From Corbicula japonica (taxonomy: Eukaryota; Mollusca; Bivalvia; Venerida; Cyrenidae): a DNA stretch of 64,000 bases. Made by a program: the position numbers and the translations under genes. The stretch is taken from assembly GCA_038501625.1 (NCBI GenBank), contig JAZAYU010000114.1, positions 930,001-994,000 of the forward strand. The letters are read 5' to 3'. The notes under the pieces are model-generated. The model was given only the letters and a program-made list of their open reading frames with translations. It was not told the origin of the DNA and did not search any database. Of the stretch, positions 1 to 10,744 are shown piece after piece. Positions within the stretch are counted from its first letter, which is position 1, and each line of letters begins with the position of its first letter.

Positions 1-776
1 ACTTTAATTTGAATGTATTCAACTCTAAAGCTTACTCAAATAGGTGGGTGCCGCATTATCTATCCAATCAGCGATTCGGCAATGCATTACTTTTTTCAAT
101 TTAAAACAACTGTTAAATGAAATCACGTTGATTAAAAAAAACGTACCCAGGTGTCGTAGACATGATTCTTGTAACCAGTAGGTCATGCCACTCTTAAGGT
201 GTGAACATGTTAATCATGTACAAACAAAAATTGCACGTTCAGATCAAACAGTCTCCACAAACAGCCAAACAAGTAGAGGAAGAGAATGAAGTTTTTTTAT
301 ATTAAAGAATTGATTGAAATTAGATCCGGAGTGTTTTCCGCACTAGAACGATCAGTGGTAAAGCGTTGCAGTGGTTTTAACCAGATTCTAGGATACGCCC
401 GCTTCAAACATGATTCTTCAGGTTATCATAACGCATTGAGCTAGCGGTACTGTTAGTCTCAATAATTCGACTGCAAGCACAGACCCATTATCATACGGAC
501 GTTTTCGTTGTCTGTACTTTACGTCTCAAGCAGTTACGATCAAAACTGTGGTGGAAATCGACCCGATTTAAATTCTTTTTATTTTCACTCCCACACGAAA
601 TTTTCAACACTGGTATGTCAAATATCGTTATAAAACATAAATAATGATAAAAGTTACAATAAAATGAACGAATAATCCACAAAATAACTTGTTAGACCTA
701 CCACAGCATATGCCGTTTACACGGTGAAAATTATCGATAAACGCGAGTCAGATAAACTTTATGCGGTGTAATCGAC
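1..776. other. 5' flank of the first gene, no gene seen
   Basis: AT-rich sequence without a convincing coding exon. A short motif GCTAGCGGTACTGT occurs near 440 and again near 1074, which suggests remnants of one repeat family. Presumed promoter and 5' UTR of the secreted-protein gene lie here, but no clear TATA box could be fixed. Confidence 0.4.
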
Positions 777-870
777 ATGGGTGGAGGTTTAAAACAGTTT
801 TGCATAAAAAACGAAAACGTTACTTATAAAGGATTACATATATTGATTCTACTTGAATGTGGCTTTTCAG
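777..870 (+). CDS. Putative first coding exon (signal peptide) of the secreted-protein gene
   Basis: ATG at 777 opens a frame that ends at a good donor (GTATGT). Its 1-base overhang joins the exon at 2284 to give an Ala codon. The hydrophobic run is followed directly by the Cys-rich mature start. Phase agreement alone has a one-in-three chance of being accidental. Confidence 0.5.
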
Positions 871-3800
871 GTATGTAATTTTTTTTTAAATAAATATGTT
901 TAAGATGCTTTATGAAGCCGGAAAAAGATTGAAAAGTTGCGATTTATTTTCCGATCGGCGGCATATAGAAATAGAAGGAAAATTTTCCGCATTGATTTGA
1001 ATAGTAACTGGGTTGTACGCGAAGGGCAAATATCGCATATATAGAAAAGCCCTTGTCGCGTACAAATAGTTGTGCTAGCGGTACTGTCAGAGTAAACATA
1101 CTTGAACCGGTCATGTTTTCTTTAAATAAATTAATGAAAAGAGAAGTATTTGTATTTATTAAAATGATATGTGTTTTTTTTTCAATTCATTCCTTTCCAT
1201 TTTATTATATACATTTTATTGCGGATAAAAAATAAATGCCGGCCTGGGTGGGAAATGAGGGTCATAGATGCGGCGGTGAATGTTAAACTATACTACTCAA
1301 AATTTGATAGGGATCGCTTTCCATTTTATCCCGAATTATTGCACCTACCAAGTTTCAACCATTGTTCCGCTTTAACGGTTTGTCGGCTCATTTCTTTTTT
1401 TGGCACAAAGCAGATGTCAAATGACCTTTTTTTCAGAATCACAAGACATATTTTATCGTTTAACCTTATGTAAGGAACAAACATAATATTTTAAGTGATC
1501 CTTATCAAATTTTGAGTAGTACAAATATCATTTTACCTGATCAGTAGTATTAGAAATAATAAACATTTACATGACTCGATATGTTAAATTTTAAATAAGC
1601 TGGCTTGATCAATATTTTATATTCAGGGTCTTGGGGACTGTGACACGGCGGCTTCAGAAACCTGTATGCTACTGCCGATAGGAGCGGCGGGAAAAATCCA
1701 GCCTCGGTGTGGTGGTAGGTCTAGTGCTTTTTATAAACAATTATTTCAAAACAAAACCATACAGATTCATTATTGGATGCATTTACATAATAACAGCCGT
1801 CAGTAATTATCAAAACATCAGTAGAACATGGCTCGGTTGAAACAGCATTTTCTGGATTGTCGTACAGGAAAATATAATTTAAAATTATCAATTTTGATAA
1901 CTTTTTAAATGTTATGTGGTATAACAGCTTTTCGATCCAGAAAGCCGCATCCGTAATCAAAGCTGAGGGGTCAAACTTGTGCTATGAAGTGGTTTGATCC
2001 CCCTATCACTCAAAACTAAGCAAACCTGTTAGATCGAAAAAATATATTCATATCTCAACTTCAAGTAATTTATTTGTTATTGAAAGAACTAGGTTACGTT
2101 AACACGGTAACAATTAAACTATGTTTTATTATTAGTAGTCTAATAACTCTGCACCTCTGTCATGGTAAATCAAAGCGTGAAAAGATCAATGTATCTACAG
2201 TTAGTATGAGATGTTTCGAAAATTGTAAAAATTCATGGATTTAACATAAAGTAAAATCATTGCCTTCAATTTGTCTTCATCAGCACCGCTAGACCTGAAC
2301 TGTGTTTGCGATCCTACTCTGACGTCAGCGGAAGCCTGCAAACCTGGTCTGAGCTGCCAGCCGGTGAAGAAACTTTACCAGTGTATGCCGAGTGGTAGGT
2401 AGACACATTTCGTTCAAATAAAGTGTTGCACACTATTTTAGAAATGAAATCTCTTTTGGAGAGGCACTCTTAAGTAAGTATATTTTGAAACTCATTCAAA
2501 CAAATTCTTTAATTAAGTCACTTTGACCTTTTTACTTTAAGCATGTTAGGACTGAGATCATTACGGGATGTCCAGACAGTGCTCTGGGGTTCTCGGTGTC
2601 ATATTACATATATGGGCTTTTAAAATGATTTTTTGTGTTGTTTTGTGTGTGTTCGGAGGTAAATAGAATAATAAGGATTATTGAGGCCTAGCATATTTTC
2701 TTAAACGTTCTAACTTTTCTTAGCGTATGTTAAATAAAGATACATGAATAACACTTATTTGTACGAAGTTTTATTGAACTGCATTTTGCCGTTCAAGAGA
2801 TTTTGATAAATTATTTTTATTGATGAAAGTGCAGTTACGACTGCGAACGATTTTTTAGACCGGAAAATGACCATTTCTTTAGACCGGAAAATGACCATTT
2901 CTTTAGACCGGAAAATGACCATTTCTTTAGACCGGAAAATGATCATTCCTTTAGACCGGAAAATGACCATTTCTTTAGACCGGAAAATGACCATTTCTTT
3001 AGACCGGAAAATGACCATTTCTTTAGACCGGAAAATGACCATTCCTTTAGACCGGAAAAATGACCATTTCTTTAGACCGGAAAATGACCATTTTATTATG
3101 AAAAAAAAGGAATTTTAATCCACCAACTCAAATTTCTAAAAGTGATTGCTTCGGTCTGCTTACTAGATCAAATAAATGTATACACAAAAATCGCATAAAC
3201 TTTATCACTTGTCAAGTAAAATCCTTTTATTTTAGATGTTCTCTGGGTAGTGATTTTTTTAAAAAAATTTTTGCAGTTCCCGTCGGTCCAGTTTGTGTAT
3301 CATCACAGAGAAACTGGGAACCCATTTACAGTCATGATATGAACGGTGGCGCATTGGACGGCACAAATAGAAATAATCTGTTTAATGCCATCCGAGAGGG
3401 GGCGGAGGTCAAAGTATACGCGGCGTATAGCAGATTCTTTGATCTTTTGAACATCCAGAAAGTGTCTATCTCCTTTGACCAGGATATACAACTACAGGTA
3501 ACAATGTTTGATGAATGTTTAGATGTTTAAAATTCTCGATCGGTGAAAATATTTTATAAAAACCCAATCGACAATTTGTCTACAACCGATCATCACTGAT
3601 CGAAAATTGTCTACAGTGACTATGATGACATAAAAATGGTTTCTTGAAAACTTTCGCGAAAATATATTAGGCTTTCACTAAAAGTTGTTTTTTTTTAAAT
3701 CCCGAAAACATGACATTTCATGACTGAATGCAAGAAAAATATCTTAACAAGATAATTTCCTTGGTCATTCTTCAAAATGCCAAAACATAAATGTCAATGT

Positions 3801-6800
3801 TTTCACTATACCAGATAACTTTTCACGAAAAGAGTTACCTAGAAAGGAAACATATTCGGAACACTTAGAACTAACTTCTTTTATCACCAGTGCTTGTGAA
3901 CGCATACCTGGTGACTTTTATAATCAAAATAATAGATTCTTTTAAACAAAATTTTCTTCCAGACTAGTTCTATTTGATTAATGCGCTAGAAATAAAGAAC
4001 CAACAAACCAACGAATCAATCATTCAATCAATCAATTAATCCCACAATCTCCATCATACATGTGTGTATCATTGCAGGTTGCCCATGGACAAAACTTGTT
4101 CTGGGCACAACCAGCCTATGCCAATTCGTACAACTTATATCAAATTTACTCGACCAACGGCAATGACCATCTTACTCAGTTCTTCATCAACGACCCTGTG
4201 AATAGGGGCAGAGAAAATATGAATGTTCCGAGGGCAATGAAGTGGTTTGTCCGGTAAGTGAGTGTTTCGTTATGAGAAGACTCTATTTCACTTTAAATTT
4301 TCAGTTTTGCAACCGAGAAGTTTTGTCCGAGAAGTTTAATGTTTCATAGTCTATTATTTATTTTCACTTATGTTCTCATACCTACGCAACCATTATAAAG
4401 CCTGTTTCTTTCATTGTATTGGTATCTGATTGTTATTAATGACACAATGATGATATAAAGAATTATAGTTTATTATCTGACATGCAGGCTTTATATTCAT
4501 ACAACAAATGAAGTTTCCATATTTCAAAAACCCTGCTTAAATCATAAAGTTTGACTGAAAGTATTTTTCAATTACACAATAAACAGGAGAATCAGCGGAA
4601 AGCTCAATGACGTCACTAAATTGTCACGTGTTATCCAAGATGGCGCAAATGTTCGGGTAGCGATAAACGACTCTTTGAGGCATCTTGAATTGGCCGATTT
4701 ATCATCAACCGGCAAAGTACAAGGTTTCAATTTACTTTTAACAATTAATCTAATGTAACAGTAAAGCAAGAACGTTATTTCTTGCTTCTCCTTCCAAAAT
4801 TAATCCACGAGTATTATGCTTCATAGTTTGTTGAATACAGTAAAAACAGTTTTGTTTATTTACACATCATTTAAAAATGGTGCTAATTTTAATGCAGCTG
4901 ATTTTTAAAGTTTATTGATATTGTGATTTTACTTTCCCTCTGCAACACTCTTCTGTGTCAATATTATACACATTTTTGCTATCGGTGTTTAATTGGAATG
5001 ATACCTTATTTTGACAAAACCTTGTATGTTTATGACGACTTTTAACAAACGCTATCATGTAATAGTATCTTACATACACATCGATGTCATGTTTCTTCAA
5101 GAAATACCGAACTTACAAAATAACATTTTAGGAATATCCTTGGAAATGCGAGATTCTTTGAATGGAATGCAGTTCAATACCACGGAACAATGGTTGTTTA
5201 TGCGCTGGTCTACTGACGGAACTGTCCAAAAGACTAAGTAAGCCTTGTTTATATACACTAGTAATCAATCTCCTTCGCAGAGTTGTCGTTCCTTACACTC
5301 ATGAGCCGATAGTGTAAGCGAATGACTAGTAATCAGCAAACTTCGGCTATTTCCACTAAGCTACTGCCTGCCTCGTTGATATTTCCATTATTCAGACGGT
5401 TGGTTTTTTCCTGTTAAATAATCTGCAAAAATAATATACAGTAATGGCAACAGTGATACTAAAAGATTATTTCGAAAGTTGACCGATATAAAAACAATAA
5501 ACACTGTCTTTTCAAACCTTGACATTAAGAATTCTTATTAAAAGAATAAACAGGACAGTGCTATTGAAAAGGCGATTAATCTTCAATTAATTATTTTTAA
5601 TAAAACGGAGAACGTGTTATCCAGTCACTCGTCTCTATGTCTCTTTATCATTACAAGACATAAACAGGAAACATTTTGTTGAATGATTGAAGCAGACCAG
5701 GGATCGAACCGCTTCGGCGTCAGCGCCTTGTAACATAACTCCATGCAAGCTACCAACTGAGTGTGTATGTAGAATGTACAGAGCTTAATATGCTTCCTTT
5801 TATATCAGAGATTGCCAACTGCGAATTAGTTTATAATTTCCCAATATTGACAAAGGAATTACAAAAACAGTTTTATGTTTAATCATTATCTTATCATCAT
5901 ATTGTGCGAATGTTATTTTTAGGACCCATTCAGAAGTCATCAATTCACATGTTGTCCAAGGACCAATGCCTTTTCTAAAATTAATATGTTAATTTTGAAT
6001 TGGTTGATCAATATTTACAAACAGAATCTGATCGCTTCTGTAATTTCCTGTTTCATTCTTTTGGACATTTTTTCATTTTTTTTTCGCGAAATCAAATCCA
6101 AGCGAAAACAAACAATTTAATCTCAATCTATATTTATGTAAAACAAAAGCGAAAATCTCACTACAGCCTTCTACGCGAATATTTAAAAATGACACGACAG
6201 TAATTTAGTTTTTATCTTCACAGCTGGCTGGTGAATACACCTGCAGGCACTGAGGGTCAGGTTCTGAAGGGGCAAAACATTAATTGGTACGTTGACACAT
6301 GCTGGCAGTTCGTTTACCGCCACGGTGCTCAAGGTCAGGCCCTTTCCGGCTCCTCTGCTAACCTGCTTAACGCCATCAATTCTGGTCAACGGATCAAGAT
6401 CAAACTAGGTCTGAAATATTACGAGGTAGGTGCAGAAACTTATCAAAATCCAAGTCGTTTTGATATGTCTTGAAGTAGTATATACAATATGCTGTAGTTA
6501 TATAGTAAAAAGCTCGGTAGGTCGAATCCTAAACTATAACTATGGCAAATATACTATAATATTGTTTTACAACAGACGTACGAGTTTTAATTATGCCCAG
6601 TTACACATTAAACTACTCATATGTTGGGTATTTACACAAATTTAACTTTAAGATTTAGAAAAAATATAAAATCATAGTTCAAATATTGGTTAATATATAA
6701 AACAGGAAAAAACGTTAACTTATGCTATTTTTTCTTTGTATTCAAAAACAAAGCTATTCGTTGAAACTTTGATATGAATTTTACTTTTAATGCAAATCTA

Positions 6801-8625
6801 CACAAAAAAAAGAACTTAAACATTCAATTTACCTTAATGTAACTTGCGGCTGTTTAAAGCTTCTTCAGAAACATCGGATATGGAATCTGTTTAAACACCA
6901 TGTTGATTTTGAAAAACAAAGCTTTTCGTTGAAACTTTGATATGAAAAATGTAAGTTTTCAATCAAAACTCATTTATGAGCGACGACCCGTTTGTCACCA
7001 TACTGTAAGGCGTTTATGTTTGAGCTCTCAAATTACACAAGGATGTTATGTGTGAATTTTAAAAATGTCGATACATATAAATTCTTTGCAAAACTTTTAA
7101 TAAGTCTAGTCGCCAAAAATGTAAGACCTTTCACAATCAATAACTTTCCACTCTAAAAATTTGGTTCCTTACATTTTTCAAGCATTTCAAACAGCGTATT
7201 CAGAGTTAAAGAAATGTCATGAAGTAATAACACGTACTTAGTGGTGAACGTTATACGCGAGAAATGATGTTATAAAACTTACTTGTGTCCCAGGTGAACG
7301 TAATACGCGTGAACAGTCAAAATGTGGTGACAGTACAAGTGTTCGATTCCTGGGACGACAACATAGCGACTCCAACGTGGAGATGGTTCGAAGTGTCCAC
7401 CTCAGGATCCCTGAAAGAGCTTGTTTTAGTAGTCGGTGGTAACTCTATCATCAGTGAAGAAACCAAAAACGCCGAAGTCACGTGGTTTGCTGAAAACAGA
7501 GAATGGACGCAGATATCTTTCGGTGACATTCTAAGTAAGTTAAACAAATCCCTCAACGACAACAAAAACAATAACCTAGCAATCATCATATTATACACTG
7601 CCAGTAAACATGTTATGTGGGAAAAATCCTGTTTAGGCTGTTTAAATCATACTGTTTTATTCTGTTTCGATTTTTAGGGCATTCTGCTCGAATAAAAATT
7701 ATAAAAATGTACCCTTTTTGAAGTACGGGTATTGCGACAAAGTTTTACACCAAATTATACAAACACCTTTGCAGCGGTTATTTTCACTTGCCGTTACAGT
7801 AACCTCTGCTACCAACGACAATAAATATAATATATTTTTTACTCATGTTTTCACGATAACGCCACTAGGTGTTTTATTCTTTAAATTTAATATAATCAAA
7901 ATATAAAATCATGTAATTTATCAAAACAAAAAAATGAAAAGTTAAATAATAATATTATATCATTTTTGCCAAATGGTATGCTCTTTATGATTATTACGTG
8001 GTATGTTACCTCCTCTGTGATGGCAGGGGTTTGTTTGTGTAGAAAGTGTAAACGAAAAGCTGTATCATCCGAACGTTTATATTTACTTTGCATTGGTCCA
8101 TGTTTTCATTTCTTTAGCCATGATGTTTATTTATGATCTGGAAACCAACGTTCATATTCTATACTTGTAAATTTGTAAGATTTAAATAAATATAAAACTT
8201 CAAAGTTTATATAACTACATTTCTAACATTTTTTCTCAAATAAAATTAAAAATGTGTAAGTGAAATGTGATCAATCAAAAATCAATGTGATGCTTCATAC
8301 TGTAATACTTTCTTGTCTCTTAATCAGATTTTATTCTTTTTGGACAGCTGAAGCTCTGAACGGACCGGATTTCCGGTTCAAAGTAAACTTTGGCGGCGAA
8401 TCTATTTGGTACCAAGCTGACAGTGTCACAAAGTCGTTCGGATTGTACCATGAGCGCGAGTTCGTGTTCTTAAACAACCAGTACCAACGACGATATGTCT
8501 GGGCCAACTCCAAGCAGGCCCTCCCCAACGGAGACTATATCTACATGGACTATCCGCTCGGCAGTACGGTTCAAACTGACATGCAGTTCGTGATAACAAA
8601 TATTGACTTTTTCACCAGTCAGTAA
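777..8625 (+). CDS. Secreted protein with three copies of an unrecognised ~95-residue module (9 exons)
   Basis: Exons: 777-870, 2284-2394, 3277-3497, 4078-4253, 4587-4723, 5132-5237, 6224-6425, 7294-7534 and 8348-8625. Together they make 1566 nt, exactly 522 codons with stop, and every junction keeps phase. The N-terminus is hydrophobic (LHILILLECGFSA) and reads as a signal peptide. A small Cys-rich segment follows (C-V-C, C-KPG, C-Q, YQC; residues ~37-65). Three repeats start near residues 103, 213 and 329 with the pattern L-x-x-(A/V)-I-x-x-G-x-x-(V/I)-(K/R). Each then has an ST(N/D/S)G motif and ends in W-(F/Y)-(V/A). The introns after QLQ, KVQ and KYYE fall at the same place in each repeat. 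The C-terminal ~90 residues are unique. I do not recognise the family; the L-AI-G-V motif vaguely recalls VirK-type domains but this is unverified. Exon 1 is the least certain. The donor of exon 5 (GTTTCA) is weak, but the alternative donor gives an early stop. Confidence 0.72.
1013..1069. repeat. Inverted repeat / hairpin in intron 1
   Basis: Arms TTGTACGCGA-AGGGC and GCCCTTGTCGCGTACAA pair across a ~24-base loop. It could be the remnant of a small inverted-repeat element or a local foldback. Confidence 0.5.
1289..1522. mobile_element. Small TIR element (MITE) in intron 1
   Basis: Terminal inverted repeats of ~28 bp begin TACTACTCAAAATTTGATA on the left, with the complement on the right (TATCAAATTTTGAGTAGTA). 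Length is ~234 bp with no coding capacity. Family is not assigned; the TA at both ends would suit a Tc1/mariner-type MITE. Confidence 0.55.
2857..3097. repeat. 24-bp minisatellite, ~10 copies
   Basis: The unit AGACCGGAAAATGACCATTT plus CTTT repeats about ten times with very few changes (CC for TT, one inserted A near 3056). Because 24 is a multiple of three, it is open on both strands (MTISLDRK forward, MVIFRSKE reverse). It lies in the intron between exons 2 and 3, so the open frames are not genes. Confidence 0.9.
5692..5762 (-). repeat. tRNA-like SINE head in an intron
   Basis: On the minus strand an A-box-like CTCAGTTGGTAGC is followed ~45 bases later by a B box GGTTCGATCCC. This is the promoter layout of a tRNA-derived SINE. 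No cloverleaf with a sound acceptor stem is evident, so it is not called as a working tRNA gene. Confidence 0.5.
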
Positions 8626-10045
8626 AAATCGTAAAATCGTAAAAAGTACAAAATTTTGTCTGGGCATTTGAGGTCATATAGTTGAGCATACACATTGCTT
8701 TTTATGAATTTCGCAGTAAAAACAACATTAGCGTAATAAACTTATGTTTTGGGAAACCAAATATAAATAGTCAAATTCTGTAACAAAATCGCAATGAAAA
8801 AATGTTTTCAAACACTAACAACTAAAATGTTTAATATCGAAAAAAGACACCCTTTCCCATAACATGCCCCTAATTTTAGAAAATCGAACAATGCATGTCA
8901 GATATATGGGGAATAAAAGTAGATGATATGAACAATATCGTGATTAAACACAAACTTAAAGAGGCTTCGTTTTGTTATATGATTTGCACTTTGTTACATA
9001 CCTTAGTATTATAGAAAATATCTGATGTTATATTATTATTATTATTATTATAATTATTATGCTAATGCTATTAGCTTCTTATGTGTATATGTTTGTGTGC
9101 TTATGCATACAACATTGAAGAGATAATGGTGAGATGAAGCTAATTCACCGAGACAACTTATACGCGTCTGTTCATTTGAGAACCTGTTTGGGCAAGTGTG
9201 AGGTTGGTGCATCCTAGAACCTGGTATGCACCCCCATTGGCAAAATGTTTTTGACTAATACAGTTGTTGTAAAACACGGTGAAGTCATGCAATGGTTTGT
9301 CTTTTCCTGCAGCCATTCAAAAAGAAGTGATATCGCAAATTGTTAGGCATATTCTATTAAGAACTGTGAATATGTAAACAGATGTTTTCATATCCTGATG
9401 AGCTTAATATAATATCGATTCAATCCTTAAGCAGATAAGGTAATTTCTCCTACAGATCAACTTATTCAATAGCAGACTGGTATCGCCTTATCACAGAAGG
9501 GATTTCGGCCACTATTTTGGTTTCACATATAAAAAACATTAAAAGCAAAACGCTTCCACAGTAAATATAAAAGAAATTTGATTTTAGTATAAGCAAATAA
9601 AAATGAAAGCATAAACGGCCAATAAATCGCAAATATCCCCCTCCCCTAAAATACTCTACTGTTTTATCAGCAAACGCCCTATCGCCGGAATTGTAATCAT
9701 TGATAGCTAAAGCAGCCAGATATAATATGCAAAATGAAATCGGTGATGGTCTATGTTTTGCAACTCGAAACAGCATTTAACAGTTCATTATACATTTATA
9801 GTTACCAGTTAGGATATATAGTTCAGTCACTCAAACAAAGAACCGAGGTGCACTATTGGTATTGATCTATGCTGACATGACAGCGTCAAATACGTCTCAC
9901 CTGCTCATGAAATGTGCCCTGAAATTTTACTGAATATGTGTTATAATAACTGGTTTATACCGTGGAAATAAGAAACGGATATACAATTACAAAATTCCAA
10001 TACACCTATTGTTAATAGAAATAAATAGCATGTAAAGTAACTTAC
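8626..10045. other. Region between two converging genes
   Basis: Contains an AATAAA at 8735-8740, the likely polyadenylation signal of the upstream + strand gene, and an ATT microsatellite near 9030-9060. The unseen 3' exon(s) and UTR of the minus-strand EGF gene probably lie here. An open minus frame at 9462-9776 has a hydrophobic stretch, but I cannot tie it to a splice site. Confidence 0.4.
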
Positions 10046-10112
10046 CTCCAAAAGGAAAAAAAGACGCGAAAAGGACTTGATATTTGTGTATAATCGCGAA
10101 AACTAATTATTG
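10046..10112 (-). CDS. Tentative further exon of the EGF/CUB/PAN gene
   Basis: An acceptor (ATATTGCAG) and a good donor (GTAAGT) enclose a 67-base open stretch whose phase (1 in, 2 out) continues from the tentative exon at 10357-10434. The encoded residues show no EGF signature, so it rests on splice sites and phase only. Confidence 0.3.
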
Positions 10113-10356
10113 CTGCAATATGTTACTGTGTAAACTGTAAGAAATAAATTGTGTGATATAGAAATTAATTACCGTCGCTGAATTTTTCAGTAACATGTCG
10201 ACAGAGAAGTTTCTGTTAATATTCTTATAAAAACTAATGCAAAACTAACTCATACGGATCGACAAACGTGCCTGAAATCCTAAATTTTGTTATGCATACA
10301 TGAATAATAAGTAGACTGTCACGTGACATGTAAGTTATTTTAGCTCAAACACTTAC

Positions 10357-10434
10357 TTTCATGCCTCTTTCTTAAAGTTCTTGCAGGATCGACAGGAAGG
10401 CACAACAAATAGTCAGTAGAATCATTGTTTTTTG
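10357..10434 (-). CDS. Tentative exon of the EGF/CUB/PAN gene
   Basis: The acceptor TAATCTTAG and the donor GTAAGT flank 78 bases open in phase 1, matching the 1-base overhang of the exon at 10745-10806. It encodes one Cys and a basic RKRH run that could be a juxtamembrane or processing segment. No domain is recognisable. Confidence 0.4.
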
Positions 10435-10744
10435 CTAAGATTATTGCATCACGTGACTGTCTATATATCAATAATCAACTATAACTATAAAAATTATAAC
10501 ACACTGTAACATTAAGTTTCAATACAAATACAATGTAATAACTACAAATAAACAAAAAACGACGAAATAAACATGTAAATAGTAAAGGAAACAAAGATGT
10601 AACTAGATCATGACTCCTGAAAATGAAACGTAAACTGACAGTAGTGCCTGTAGGGGGATTCATGTAACTATCAAATACTTTAAATTCTAAATATCTATGT
10701 GTCTTTTAAATTGTCAAATTTTTTAATAAACTAGAATGTCTTAC

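Noticed and set aside
2857..3097. CRISPR-like regular repeats
   Set aside because: The 24-bp units abut without spacers, and the context is an animal intron.
9462..9776. Transmembrane last exon of the EGF gene
   Set aside because: There is a hydrophobic stretch, but no acceptor with the required phase could be matched to it.
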